Shown: one piece after another, positions 24,506 through 34,460 of the stretch
Layout of the letters: each line of letters opens with the position of its first letter
Position numbering within the stretch: the first letter of the stretch is position 1
Assembly (NCBI RefSeq): GCF_011742145.1
Contig: NZ_JAAQQU010000055.1
Coordinates: forward strand, 1-63,459
Direction: 5' to 3'
Source of the DNA: Flavobacterium sp. J49
GTDB lineage: Bacteria > Bacteroidota > Bacteroidia > Flavobacteriales > Flavobacteriaceae
Length of the DNA: 63,459 bases
The notes under the pieces: model-generated
The model's database searches: none
Told to the model about the DNA's origin: nothing
What the model saw: only the letters and a program-made list of their open reading frames with translations
Translations under genes and position numbers: made by a program

Positions 24506-25480
24506 TTATAAAGCCGGGATAAGTTTAAGGTACCAAGCATTTCCTGTTTCAGTTCCTTGAACTCTTAAGTACATATAAGTAGGTGTAATTACCATTATCT
24601 CATACTCTTTTTGCAAAGCTCCATAGCCGATAAAAGTTGTACTGCCTGACAACATTATACTAGTTTGGGTAGATGGCGTTTCAGAAGCAATTCCTGAACT
24701 TGATGGAATAAATGAAAACGCAGTAGTACCACCTCCGTAGCTATAACAACCTTCATCTCCTGAACCCGGAATTCCCGGTATAGAAGCTAAAGAACCCGTT
24801 TTGGTAAAAGCACCGTCCGGTGTTGCGGCTTGAATAGTAAATGAATTAGAAGAAGCTACCTTTGTGAAGGTAAAAGTTGAAGTATAGAAACAATTACAAC
24901 AAACCACTTTCTCGTCGATTGCTGCTGTCCACCAAATTGGAGTTACTGCTCCTGTCCATGGTCCAACTCCAAAATGTCCCGGAACACTCTTGTCTACTTT
25001 CCACGCTTTAGAGGAATCGTTAGTAAGGTATGTTACTATTTCAGGAGTCGGAGCAAAATTACTCACCACCTGAACTTCAGCGGTTGATGTAGTAGAAGTT
25101 CCACCTCTGCCATAAGCCACTACAGTGATTCTGTAAGTATGCAAACCTAGTGAGGTAAATTTCTTTTGAACCGTAGCTGTTGTCAAGCTGTTTTGAATAG
25201 TGCTCGGTAAACCGGTGAATTCAACAGCAGTGGCTAAATCCGTAATGTCATTATAGCCTATTTTAAAGGCAATAGCGTCATTTGCTGTTACTGAAATATT
25301 AACTTTTCCCGATCCGTCCCCATTGGGATTAGAGGCATCTTGTCCTACTATTTCCGTTTGAATAGCCAAACCTGTCGGAGCAGTTAACGCTCCTAAAGAA
25401 TAATCATCGTCTTGACATCCTATAAATAAAGATGCCACACAAAGAAAGGCTACTGATAAATATTTAAAATTGTTTTTCAT
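24506..25480 (-). CDS. Surface glycan-binding lipoprotein (SusE-position), PKD-like plus WK...GHFGVGP module
   Basis: The protein has 324 residues. A lipoprotein signal (FLCVASLFIGC) is followed by QDDDYS. Residues ~35-145 are a PKD-like module (IQTEIVGQDASNPNGDGSG) matching the one in the next GH16. The C-terminal ~170 residues start with SSKAWKVDKSVPGHFGVGP, contain a cysteine cluster (VVCCNCFYTSTFTF) and end with NAWYLKLIPAL. The same kind of C-terminal module is seen at the N terminus of the T9SS-secreted protein at 34510-35889. There are no catalytic motifs. Position after SusD and the lipid anchor suggest it holds beta-glucan at the cell surface. Confidence 0.82.
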   Translation of the reverse strand: MKNNFKYLSVAFLCVASLFIGCQDDDYSLGALTAPTGLAIQTEIVGQDASNPNGDGSGKVNISVTANDAIAFKIGYNDITDLATAVEFTGLPSTIQNSLTTATVQKKFTSLGLHTYRITVVAYGRGGTSTTSTAEVQVVSNFAPTPEIVTYLTNDSSKAWKVDKSVPGHFGVGPWTGAVTPIWWTAAIDEKVVCCNCFYTSTFTFTKVASSNSFTIQAATPDGAFTKTGSLASIPGIPGSGDEGCYSYGGGTTAFSFIPSSSGIASETPSTQTSIMLSGSTTFIGYGALQKEYEIMVITPTYMYLRVQGTETGNAWYLKLIPAL

Positions 25481-25488
25481 AGTATTTA

Positions 25489-26601
25489 TTAATTTGTTTG
25501 TCTAACATTATCAATGTAAATAACTTCCCCAAATCCATCCGCTATATCATTGTAACGGAAAACTAATTGGTTGAAAGTAGTTCCGGCCGGAATACCTAAA
25601 GCTCCAAAATCAAAAACAAGTTCTTCCCATTGATTAGCAACTGTTGAAGCCACTTTTAATACTTGATTTGGTACTCCATTTGAGCCTTGCTCTATTTCAA
25701 CATTAAGCATCTTTCCAACTTCAGTTGAATACACTAACACTCTAATTTTACCACCGTTATCAATGTTGATTGGTGTTCCGTTAGGCGTTGACAAAGGCGT
25801 CCAAGTGCCGCTCCAAGAAGCAGCGCCTGAAGGTTTTGTGTATCTCCATACCGTATTACTGGTATTAAGACCACCCGAAAAAGGGTTGGGAACAACTGCT
25901 ACACTAACACCTCCAAAAGTTCCTCCGATACTGTAATTTTGAATCGGGCTTTCGTAAGTAATCGGAAGTGAATAAGGTGCAAATACAGTAATCGGATAAG
26001 TGGCCGATGTTGTCGCTGCTCCACCGCTAAGAGCAGTAACCGTAAGCGTGTAAACACCCGGAGCATAGGTATGAGCCGGAGCTGTAAATGTACCTCCCAA
26101 AGTTCCTGTCATTACAGTAGGGACTTCATTGGCACCGCCATCACCCCAAGTAACCAACATGCCGTTGGCATAATCAGCTGTAGCCGTTAGATTTAATGTA
26201 GTTCCCGCGAAGTTTTGTGTCGCATTGATATTAGCCGGAGCGACATAAGTAACTTGCAACGGATAAGTGTTGGTAGTTGCTACGCCTGCGATATCGTAAG
26301 AAACAATGGTAACGGTATAGCTTCCCTCAGGGTAACTGTGTGTCGTACTTTGTCCTGGGTACAATGTGAGTTCACCGGCATCTCCGTGGCCTAAAGTAAC
26401 TATAGATTTTGAGACACCTTCGCCTAGAGGAGTTACTCTTACAAGTCCTGAATTATCAGTACTAATATCAAATATTCTATCATAATTTGCCGACCCGGCA
26501 GAATTTAAAGCTGATAAATTGGTGTCAATCCCATCAGGCACACTACAACTGGTAACTGCCAACAATGATAGCATTGTGAAACTTAAAATTATTTTTTTCA
26601 T
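25489..26601 (-). CDS. Surface glycan-binding lipoprotein with PKD-like repeats and C-terminal CBM-like module
   Basis: The protein has 370 residues. A lipoprotein signal (LSLLAVTSC) is followed by two PKD-like repeats around residues 40-205; each has a G-H or A-H-T-Y-x-x-G pattern (TTHSYPEGSYTVTIVSYD and PAHTYAPGVYTLTVTAL). The C-terminal ~155 residues (LPITYESPIQNYSIGGTFGG ... FGEVIYIDNVRQ) form a beta-sandwich-like module with WSGTWTPL and WEELVFDF. That module is repeated in the T9SS-secreted protein at the other end of PUL1. Directly after SusD, it is most likely a surface beta-glucan-binding protein. 8 bp separate it from the next gene. Confidence 0.82.
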   Translation of the reverse strand: MKKIILSFTMLSLLAVTSCSVPDGIDTNLSALNSAGSANYDRIFDISTDNSGLVRVTPLGEGVSKSIVTLGHGDAGELTLYPGQSTTHSYPEGSYTVTIVSYDIAGVATTNTYPLQVTYVAPANINATQNFAGTTLNLTATADYANGMLVTWGDGGANEVPTVMTGTLGGTFTAPAHTYAPGVYTLTVTALSGGAATTSATYPITVFAPYSLPITYESPIQNYSIGGTFGGVSVAVVPNPFSGGLNTSNTVWRYTKPSGAASWSGTWTPLSTPNGTPINIDNGGKIRVLVYSTEVGKMLNVEIEQGSNGVPNQVLKVASTVANQWEELVFDFGALGIPAGTTFNQLVFRYNDIADGFGEVIYIDNVRQTN

Positions 26602-26615
26602 ATTACAATTTAATT

Positions 26616-28124
26616 TTAATTATAATTAGGGTTTTGAACTAATTGAGTACTTTCCAATTCTCTTGTTGGTATAGGCAATATTTCATTTTTACCTGCTACA
26701 AACCCTCTACTGGCAAGTACTGTAGGAGCGTCACCCCAGCGAACCAAATCAAACCATCTGTGTCCTTCTCCGGCCAACTCTCTTCTTCTTTCATTTTTTA
26801 TAGCGGTCAATGATACAGGTACAGAAGGCAATCCAACTCTGGCTCTTACGGCATCCAATAATGCTTGTGCTCTGGAACCTGTTGCTCCTAGTGCTTCAGC
26901 TTCCATTAAATAAGTATCAGCTAATCTGATGGCATAAGTATTTTGCTTGAAATTTAAAACTGCATCACCAGGACCTGAATAAACATCAGTTGTTTTAGGC
27001 ATAAATTTATTTAAGAAATAACCTGTATCCTGATAAGCGCCAATATAATCTGCATGACCTGCTTCTTTTAATGCTTTTAAATCTAAAACAGTGGCGCTAA
27101 ATCTTGGATCACCTTGCATGAAAGTGTAGAAATCTTCGGTGAAAACATTAAAACTCCAACCTGAAGGCAGATCTGGTGCAAATGCTGCATTCAATCTAAC
27201 ATAACTTCTTGGACCAACCATTTGATTTACTGAATTTCCTTCATCTTGATTTCCACCCCAAGTTCCCCAAGAAGAACCTTGAGCTGAGTGAGATACCTCT
27301 AATACTGACTCAGAGTTGAATCTGTTGGAAAAATTCCATAAGTCACTAAAATTAGTCAACAAACTATAACCGTACTGACTTGTACCTCCCGGAGTTCCGT
27401 TAACCTGAGCAAATTCAGCTGCAGCCAAAGAATTTTTACCTTGGTACAAATAAACTTTACCCAAAATAGCACGAGCTGACCCTTGAGTCAAACGGCCACC
27501 ATCATTAGAAACGTTAACCGTCAATGGTAAATCTGCAATTGATTCTGTGATATCCAACTCAATTTGAGCATATACATCTTCCGGAGCAGCTTGGGTTACA
27601 GCATAAAACTGCGAAGCGGATAAAGGCTCTAAAATAAGCGGGACATTTTTGAACATTCTTACCAAATTAAAGTAGTAAAAAGCTCTTAATACTTTGGCTT
27701 CTGCTGCAAATCTTGCTTTGGTTGCATCGCTCATCGGTACACCAGGCAATTTGATCAGCAAAAGGTTAGCCCTATAGATTCCTCTGTAATAATCACTAAA
27801 ATAACTATCCGGTACTGTATTGGCATTAATAGTATAATTCGAAAATGACTGAATTCCGGCTCCGTCAGAAGAGTTACCCCCTCCTGCGAAATGATCATCT
27901 GATCCTGCATTAAACATGGTAATCATATTTTCAAATCCACCTGAATTTTTTCTCATTAAATCATATACCGAAACCAAACCGGCAAATGCTTGGGCTTCGT
28001 CTTTATAGTAATTATCTTCAACACTTAATCCTTCAGGTTCAACCTCTAGGTAATCAGTACTACAAGAGGTAAACGTCAAAGTGGCTAATGCTGCTACTGC
28101 GAAATTTTTAAAATTATTTTTCAT
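26616..28124 (-). CDS. susD: SusD/RagB-family glycan-binding lipoprotein
   Basis: The protein has 502 residues. A lipoprotein signal ends at TFTSC, followed by STDYLEVEPEG, the usual start of a SusD. The TPR-like helical scaffold is visible in AEAKVLRAFYYFNLVRMFKN and RLTQGSARAILGKVYLYQGK. The C-terminal RagB/SusD part ends in RRRELAGEGHRWFDLVRWGD and PIPTRELESTQLVQNPNY. SusD proteins cap the SusC barrel and bind oligosaccharides at the outer surface. It follows SusC by 12 bp. Substrate is inferred as beta-glucan from the enzymes of the locus. The symbol is the family name, not an orthology claim. Confidence 0.95.
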   Translation of the reverse strand: MKNNFKNFAVAALATLTFTSCSTDYLEVEPEGLSVEDNYYKDEAQAFAGLVSVYDLMRKNSGGFENMITMFNAGSDDHFAGGGNSSDGAGIQSFSNYTINANTVPDSYFSDYYRGIYRANLLLIKLPGVPMSDATKARFAAEAKVLRAFYYFNLVRMFKNVPLILEPLSASQFYAVTQAAPEDVYAQIELDITESIADLPLTVNVSNDGGRLTQGSARAILGKVYLYQGKNSLAAAEFAQVNGTPGGTSQYGYSLLTNFSDLWNFSNRFNSESVLEVSHSAQGSSWGTWGGNQDEGNSVNQMVGPRSYVRLNAAFAPDLPSGWSFNVFTEDFYTFMQGDPRFSATVLDLKALKEAGHADYIGAYQDTGYFLNKFMPKTTDVYSGPGDAVLNFKQNTYAIRLADTYLMEAEALGATGSRAQALLDAVRARVGLPSVPVSLTAIKNERRRELAGEGHRWFDLVRWGDAPTVLASRGFVAGKNEILPIPTRELESTQLVQNPNYN

Positions 28125-28136
28125 ATTTTTTAATAA

Positions 28137-31100
28137 TTAGAATTGTAAGTTAGCTCCAAACATGATTGAACGTGCTTGTGGATAGTATCCTCTGTCGATT
28201 CCAAAAACATCTCCTCCGATTTCAGGATCATAACCGGTGTATTTTGTCAAAGTGAATAGGTTTTCAGCTGTAACGTACAAACGCACTTTTTGCAAACCTG
28301 CTTTATTAACAATCGTAGAAGGTAAAGTATAACCTAACTGAACTATTTTAAATCTTAAATAATCTCCATCTTCTAAATAAAAATCAGACATATTGGTAAA
28401 GTTACCATTATTATCACTAGTAGATAATCTTGGATAAGAATTAGAAGTTCCTTCTCCTGTCCATCTGCTCAAAGCCTCAGTAGTATAGTTACCGTTAGCC
28501 ACATCTAGACGACGTAATCCTTGGAAAATTTTGTTCCCGGCAGCACCTTGAGCAAATACCATAAAATCAAATCCTTTGTAATCCATGTTTACTGTAAATC
28601 CGAAGGTTACTTTAGGTAGCGGACTTCCTAAAAACTTTTTATCATCGGCAGTGATGGTTCCATCTCCGTTAACGTCTTTCCATCTGAAATCTCCCGGTAC
28701 AGCATTTGGCTGAATTAAACCTCCTGATGTGTTGGTATATGCATCGATTTCTTCTTGGTTTTGGAAAATACCCATAGTTTGGTAGCCATAGAAATTATTA
28801 TAGGCATGTCCAACCTGTGTTCTGGTTACCGGACCCATTGACTGGAATCCAGGCCCTGAGAAATAGTCAACATTAGCTCCAAGATTTGTGATTTCGTTTT
28901 TTATAGTTGCAAAGTTAGCATTGGCTGAAATATTAAAATCGTTGATGCTTTTTCTATATCCTAATTCAAATTCGAAACCGGTGTTGTTCATGTCAGCAAT
29001 ATTAGCAAACGGAGGCAATTCTGCTCCTACATAACCCGGAATAGGGTTTTCTCTTAAAATTCCTGAAGTTTCTTTTTTGTACCATTCTACTGTTAAGGTA
29101 AAATCATTTAGAATTTTAGCATCAAAACCTATATTTGATTGAGTAGTTTCTTCCCATTTTAAGTCAGGGTTTGAAATTCTGCCCGGACTTGAACCTGGGG
29201 TCACAACACCTGAATTTCCAAAAGTATAATTTCTACTACCGCCGATTACAGCCAAGTACAAGAAAGGATCAATTACGTCATTACCGGTAACCCCGTAACC
29301 TCCACGTAATTTTAAACTGTTTATAATCTTGTTTTGTTTCCAGAAGTCTTCTTTAGTTGGTACCCAACCCACAGAAAATGAAGGGAAATTTCCATATTTG
29401 TTATTTGCTCCAAATCTTGATGACCCATCTCTTCTTAACAAACCTGTAAATAAATATTTCTCTTTGTAATCATACGTTAAACGTGCAAATAAAGATGTTG
29501 TAATTTTGGCAGGCACATCATAACCAAAGCCGATTTTGTTATCTAAAATTACGGTTTCATCATTGAAAGATGCCTCACTGTAATCATTAGTTGCTAAACC
29601 GTAATGTGTTGCTCCTGTAATTTTGTAAAACTGATTATCCTTGTAAACTCCTTGACCTAACAAAGCGGAGAAAGTATGATCTTTGTACACTCCATCGTAT
29701 ACTAATGTGTTTTCTATATTCCAGTTGAAAGCTCTGTTTTCAACCCTCGAAATATTATTTAATGTAGTATTGTTAACCGTTGGACTTAAATAAAACAAAG
29801 GTGTAAACCCTTGTCCTCCCCAATAAGCAAGCTTGGCTCCCATTGCAGTTCTGAATTTAAATCCTTTTAGTGGTTTTACTTCAGCAAAAACGTTTCCAAT
29901 GAAATCGTCTGACCAGTTGTACTGACCTCGTCTGGTTTTAGAATAAGCCAATGGATTAGTCATTTCCTGACCCACTACGCTTGAAATACCATAAGGATTC
30001 CCTTGAGCATCCCTGATAACATAAGGATTACTGTAGGCAATGCCGTTTGCTAAAATCGGGTCTGTTTCTATAATTGGAGTTGTTGGGTCTAAGTGAATAG
30101 CCGAACTCAAAGGACCACCATATTCGCTATTGGTATCTCCAATCCCAACCGACTTTTGATGTGTGTATCCAATAGTTTGACCCACTGTAAGCCAATCTTT
30201 AACTTTATGAGTGGTGTTTAAACGAATGTTTTTCTTTTGATAGCTTGATATTTCAGGCAATACAATTCCTTCTTGGCTTTGTGTTCCAAAAGAGAAATAA
30301 TAATTAGAAACATCTCCACCACCACTCAAACTCAATTCATGTGAATAACGACGTGCATCATCATTGAAAATAGCTTTCTGCCAATCAGTACCTTTTCCTA
30401 AAGAACCTAAATCAGGGTAAGGAATGTTTCCGGTTCCGCCGCCATTTACATAACGCTCATTCATGATAGCACCGTATTGCGTTGCATTAAGTAATTTCAA
30501 AGTTCTTTCAGGAGAAGAAATTCCTTCAAAACCATTGTAAGTCACGCTCATCTTTCCGGATTTGCCTTTTTTGGTGGTAACCAAAATTACACCGGCTGCA
30601 GATCGCGCGCCATAAATAGCCGAGGAAGCAGCATCTTTTAATACTTCTATCGACTCAATATCTGACTGGTTAATGGCACCTAATGCACCCGGGTCAACAA
30701 TAACACCGTCAATAACCCAAATCGGATTGTTACCACCATTCAAAGTAGTAATACCTCTTACACGAACTGTTGAAGAAGCACCCGGTTGTCCGGCATTCAT
30801 TGCGATAGTTACACCGGCAGTTCTTCCTTGAAGTGATTGTTCAATTCTACCGTTCGGCACTTTCTCTAAATCTTTGGCTGTTACTTTAGAGATCGCTCCG
30901 GTTACTACACTTTTCTTTTGAGTACCGTAACCAACATTGATTACAACCTCTTCTAAGTTGTTACTTTGTTCGGTAAGCTCAATAATCATGATGCCATTTG
31001 TAATGGCCACTTCTTTTGTTGCATAACCTATAAATGATACTACCAACGTAGTAGCGTTAGTAGGAACATTAATGGTAAACTTACCATCGATGTCTGCTGA

Positions 31101-31274
31101 AGTTTCAACAGCAGTTCCTTTTGCCTTAACATTGGCTCCCGGTAAAGGCAAACCTCCTGAGTTAACAGTTCCGGTTACCGTTTTTTGAGCCTGGGCTGAT
31201 ACAATAAAGACAAAAAACATAGAAAATAGGAAAAGGTTTTTCCTAAATCTTTCAGAAAATAGCTTTAAATTCAT
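28137..31274 (-). CDS. susC: SusC-family TonB-dependent outer-membrane transporter
   Basis: The protein has 1045 residues. The signal peptide ends FIVSAQAQ. Next is a carboxypeptidase-D regulatory-like domain (TVTGTVNSGGLPLPGANVKA), a TonB-box region (LEEVVINVGYGTQKKSVVTG), the plug with NPIWVIDGVIVDP and SIEVLKDAASSAIYGARSAA, and a 22-strand barrel ending RSIMFGANLQF. It imports oligosaccharides bound by SusD, using the TonB-ExbBD system. It is the first gene of the main PUL1 transcript; the 295-bp region upstream holds candidate operator motifs. No TAnnTTTG box is visible there, in line with activator-dependent expression. Confidence 0.96.
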   Translation of the reverse strand: MNLKLFSERFRKNLFLFSMFFVFIVSAQAQKTVTGTVNSGGLPLPGANVKAKGTAVETSADIDGKFTINVPTNATTLVVSFIGYATKEVAITNGIMIIELTEQSNNLEEVVINVGYGTQKKSVVTGAISKVTAKDLEKVPNGRIEQSLQGRTAGVTIAMNAGQPGASSTVRVRGITTLNGGNNPIWVIDGVIVDPGALGAINQSDIESIEVLKDAASSAIYGARSAAGVILVTTKKGKSGKMSVTYNGFEGISSPERTLKLLNATQYGAIMNERYVNGGGTGNIPYPDLGSLGKGTDWQKAIFNDDARRYSHELSLSGGGDVSNYYFSFGTQSQEGIVLPEISSYQKKNIRLNTTHKVKDWLTVGQTIGYTHQKSVGIGDTNSEYGGPLSSAIHLDPTTPIIETDPILANGIAYSNPYVIRDAQGNPYGISSVVGQEMTNPLAYSKTRRGQYNWSDDFIGNVFAEVKPLKGFKFRTAMGAKLAYWGGQGFTPLFYLSPTVNNTTLNNISRVENRAFNWNIENTLVYDGVYKDHTFSALLGQGVYKDNQFYKITGATHYGLATNDYSEASFNDETVILDNKIGFGYDVPAKITTSLFARLTYDYKEKYLFTGLLRRDGSSRFGANNKYGNFPSFSVGWVPTKEDFWKQNKIINSLKLRGGYGVTGNDVIDPFLYLAVIGGSRNYTFGNSGVVTPGSSPGRISNPDLKWEETTQSNIGFDAKILNDFTLTVEWYKKETSGILRENPIPGYVGAELPPFANIADMNNTGFEFELGYRKSINDFNISANANFATIKNEITNLGANVDYFSGPGFQSMGPVTRTQVGHAYNNFYGYQTMGIFQNQEEIDAYTNTSGGLIQPNAVPGDFRWKDVNGDGTITADDKKFLGSPLPKVTFGFTVNMDYKGFDFMVFAQGAAGNKIFQGLRRLDVANGNYTTEALSRWTGEGTSNSYPRLSTSDNNGNFTNMSDFYLEDGDYLRFKIVQLGYTLPSTIVNKAGLQKVRLYVTAENLFTLTKYTGYDPEIGGDVFGIDRGYYPQARSIMFGANLQF

Positions 31275-31569
31275 AAGCGATTAATATTATATTGGTTTTG
31301 GTTAATTTTTCAAGACATTTTTTTCGTCTTGTTAAGATGATGTTAAATTATTTATTTAAAAAATACGATATACATTATCAACCACAACAAAAAATATACA
31401 TTGTGAAATTTTACACAATGAAAAATAAGAATATGATAAAACCACCTATAAAACATAGCTTCTCAAAAGAGTAACTATACAAAAAACAACCCTAGAAAAG
31501 GACAAAAATGATTTACGAAAAGGTTGTTGTAAAGGTATTGTTGAGGTAATTTGGCTAAAAGATGTATAG
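31275..31569. promoter_or_regulatory. PUL1 susC upstream region with an inverted repeat and an AACTATACAAA motif
   Basis: A perfect inverted repeat (CATTGTG, 31399-31405, with CACAATG, 31414-31420, 8 nt apart) lies 125-146 bp before susC. The motif AACTATACAAA is at 31473-31483. The same 11-mer recurs at 35966-35976, with a one-base variant at 35954-35964, upstream of the other PUL1 transcript. These are candidate sites for the membrane regulator. Assignment is inference; no coding sequence is seen here. Confidence 0.45.
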
Positions 31570-34398
31570 TTAAATACTCAAAATATAGTTAACTAAACCG
31601 TCATCATGGAGTAAATTGAGTTTTTTACGCAAACGATATCGTTTAATCTCAACACTTCGTATGGAAATATTAAACATCGGAGCAATCTCTTTTGAGGTCA
31701 AATTAAGCCTTAAATAGGCGCAAAGTTTCAAATCACTAGGCGTTAAACTCGGATGAGCGGCTTTTATCTTTTTGAGGAAATCTTTATCGGCATTATCAAA
31801 AGCTTCTTTGAATACATTCCAAGAATCATCTTCCGTAATGTTTCGGTTGATTGTAGAAATAACCGACTTAATGTTTCTGCCACTATTCTCCTCCGAAGAG
31901 TTTTTTAAATCTTCTTTAATGATGTTCAGGAGTTCGTTTTTCTTAATCAAACTCATCGTAGAAACCGCTAACTCTCTGTTTTTGGCATCTACATCTTGAG
32001 AAAGCTGTTCGTTTCGGAGCTTCATCAACTGTTGTTCATTCTCTAAAGCTGCTATTTCTAATAATAAATTATTCTCTTCTATCAGCTTTTCCTCTTGTTT
32101 GCGGTAATAATTTCTGTAGGCTTTGTTAATGTAATAAGCCAAAGCAACTAATAACAATATGTAAACAAACCATGCCAAATTAGTTGCATACCATGGTTTT
32201 AGAATCGTAAATTTATATTCAACTGTGTTTTCCGGGGAAGAATTGGCAATTTTTGCTCTAACCTTAAATGTATAATCGCCGGGTTCCAAATTCTTAAAAT
32301 TGATACTCGACTTGGTACTCCATTCACTCCATTGTCCTTGCTGGCCTTCGAGCATGTATTGGTACTCAACATCAATAAAGCGATTGTATTGTGGGACAGT
32401 ATAATTGAAAATAAGATTGTTTTCATCATGTGACAACTCACCGACATCAGAAATAGAGAGATTGACCAGCGGTTGACTCAATTTGTTGACACTAACATTG
32501 GTCAGGATGATATTGTGACTCTTAACCTTAAAATCAGATAGATTGATGATGAAATAACCATCTGTTTTACCTACAAAATACTCATTGTCTGATATTTGCG
32601 TTATGTTTTCATAACCAATCATTGGGTTAGTGATAGAAAATGGAATCGAAATTTTATGCTTTTTTAAGTCTTCATCAAAATTTCCGGAGGTAAAATAATA
32701 AATGTAGTTTTTGGTAAAAAACCACATTTTATTAGACTTGTCAACATTTAACTTTCCGGAAATGTACTCATCATTTTTTAATATACTACTCAAATTATGG
32801 TCTCTTACAAAAGCTCCGGTTTTTGAGTTCAATTTGTAGATCCCGCTTCTCCCTGCATAGAAAATAGTTCCGTTGTATTTAGCCAAGCTGATGTGTTTCC
32901 CCTTGCTTGGTGACTTTAAAACCACAAATTTTTTGGCTCTTTGAAAATCCGCAGTAGCCGAAACCTTTAATATTCCTTTGTATTCGTGTCCGACATAAAT
33001 CTCGTTTTTGGAATCTACTTCAAAATAACGCGAAGAGATGTCAAATCCTTCTATTTTATTTCGAAAAACCCAACTTCCACCCTTTTTTTCTAAAACCGAA
33101 ATACCATTATAATTGCCTTGTAATATGATGTTGGGTTGATTGGGTATGTTGTTAAACTTCCACGTGCCGGAATGTTTGTAAATTAAGCTAATACTTGACG
33201 GACTGATTAAAAAAGTCCCTAAATCATGACCACAGAACAACTGATTATTATATTCAAACAAGGTCCAAACCTGTCCTTTGGTTCCGCTGACCAAATGAAA
33301 GCCTTCGTTGGTAGTTGCGCTCTTATAGAACAACCCTTGATTAGTTCCTATATAAATTTTGTCCTTAAATTTTATCGAGGCGTAAACCGTTCCTAAAAAT
33401 CCCGAGTCATCTTTGTAACTTTTAATAGGCGATTGCAAATTGATACAATCTATTCCGTTGTCTAAACCTAACCATAAATTGTTATCTGCATCCTCATTTA
33501 TTGATAAAATAGTATTGTTGCCTAAACCACTGTTTTGGGTAATGTGATAACGGATTTTTCCCTGCTTATCAAGAATGTAAATCCCGTTTGAAATGGTTCC
33601 CAATGCAAATCCGCCATCAGAAAGCATTTTGGCACAAAAGATAGAATTCATTTTTAACTCGCTGTCTGATTCAAAGTAAAACGGTGACAGCACTTTGTCT
33701 TCCAACTTAAAAACGCCTGCTCTTTCCGTCTGAAAAAGCAATCCGTCTTTGTGTTGGTATATTTCGACTATTCGGTTGTTTCTTATTCTTTCATCATCAC
33801 AAACCAATACGCTTTTACCATTAACCACTTCATACAAACCTTCTCCAACCGCTTGAAAATAAATGGAATTGTTAATCTTATAACATCTGAAAATATAAGG
33901 ATGATTGTCAATAAACTGAAAACTGCCGTCTTTAGAATTATAGACATAAACGCGGTTAAACGATTGGAATAAGACCCATTGGTCTAAGTTAATAATGTTC
34001 CAAAAATGCTCATCCTCGATTAGTTTGCTTTTTATTTTTTGACTCAGCGAGGTGTATTTCAAAGCACCGTTGGTTTGTCTTTTCCAAAAACCAAACTCCA
34101 TATAGCAACCGGTATAAATCTTATCACCAACAACTTTAACCGAACGCAAAATGGTTTCATTCGGAGATGGATAAAGTGTCCAATTTGAACCATTAAATTC
34201 CAGTAAACCTTCATTGTTCGCAAAATAGACAAATTGATTATTGTCCTGCGTAATCATCCAGTTTTGATTCCCAGCACCATATACAGTAGAGCCATATTTT
34301 ACAATAGGTGGTAATTCTTGTGCTGAAAGTATAGTCGTAAATAAAAACGCGATGGTTCTTATTACAGATTTATGAAATATTGTTTTTATCGATGTCAT
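31570..34398 (-). CDS. Membrane-bound PUL regulator: beta-propeller sensor, Y_Y_Y domain, LuxR-type HTH
   Basis: The protein has 942 residues from the ATG at 34398 (a TTG at 34407 is less likely). A signal sequence (TIAFLFTTILSAQ) is followed by ~700 residues of two-component-regulator propeller repeats (WMITQDNNQFVYFANNEGLL, INEDADNNLWLGLDNGIDCI). Then come a Y_Y_Y domain (VEYQYMLEGQQGQWSEWSTK), one transmembrane helix (WFVYILLLVALAYYI), a coiled coil (LLLEIAALENEQQLMKLRNE) and a C-terminal HTH (LTSKEIAPMFNISIRSVEIK). There is no histidine kinase or receiver domain, so it is a one-step sensor-activator: oligosaccharide sensed in the periplasm, DNA bound in the cytoplasm. Paralogue of the PUL2 regulator. 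Confidence 0.93.
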   Translation of the reverse strand: MTSIKTIFHKSVIRTIAFLFTTILSAQELPPIVKYGSTVYGAGNQNWMITQDNNQFVYFANNEGLLEFNGSNWTLYPSPNETILRSVKVVGDKIYTGCYMEFGFWKRQTNGALKYTSLSQKIKSKLIEDEHFWNIINLDQWVLFQSFNRVYVYNSKDGSFQFIDNHPYIFRCYKINNSIYFQAVGEGLYEVVNGKSVLVCDDERIRNNRIVEIYQHKDGLLFQTERAGVFKLEDKVLSPFYFESDSELKMNSIFCAKMLSDGGFALGTISNGIYILDKQGKIRYHITQNSGLGNNTILSINEDADNNLWLGLDNGIDCINLQSPIKSYKDDSGFLGTVYASIKFKDKIYIGTNQGLFYKSATTNEGFHLVSGTKGQVWTLFEYNNQLFCGHDLGTFLISPSSISLIYKHSGTWKFNNIPNQPNIILQGNYNGISVLEKKGGSWVFRNKIEGFDISSRYFEVDSKNEIYVGHEYKGILKVSATADFQRAKKFVVLKSPSKGKHISLAKYNGTIFYAGRSGIYKLNSKTGAFVRDHNLSSILKNDEYISGKLNVDKSNKMWFFTKNYIYYFTSGNFDEDLKKHKISIPFSITNPMIGYENITQISDNEYFVGKTDGYFIINLSDFKVKSHNIILTNVSVNKLSQPLVNLSISDVGELSHDENNLIFNYTVPQYNRFIDVEYQYMLEGQQGQWSEWSTKSSINFKNLEPGDYTFKVRAKIANSSPENTVEYKFTILKPWYATNLAWFVYILLLVALAYYINKAYRNYYRKQEEKLIEENNLLLEIAALENEQQLMKLRNEQLSQDVDAKNRELAVSTMSLIKKNELLNIIKEDLKNSSEENSGRNIKSVISTINRNITEDDSWNVFKEAFDNADKDFLKKIKAAHPSLTPSDLKLCAYLRLNLTSKEIAPMFNISIRSVEIKRYRLRKKLNLLHDDGLVNYILSI

Positions 34399-34460
34399 AC
34401 AGTACAATATTACGAATTCAGAAAATATTATTATGATTAAATTGGTATAATTTAAAAAAA

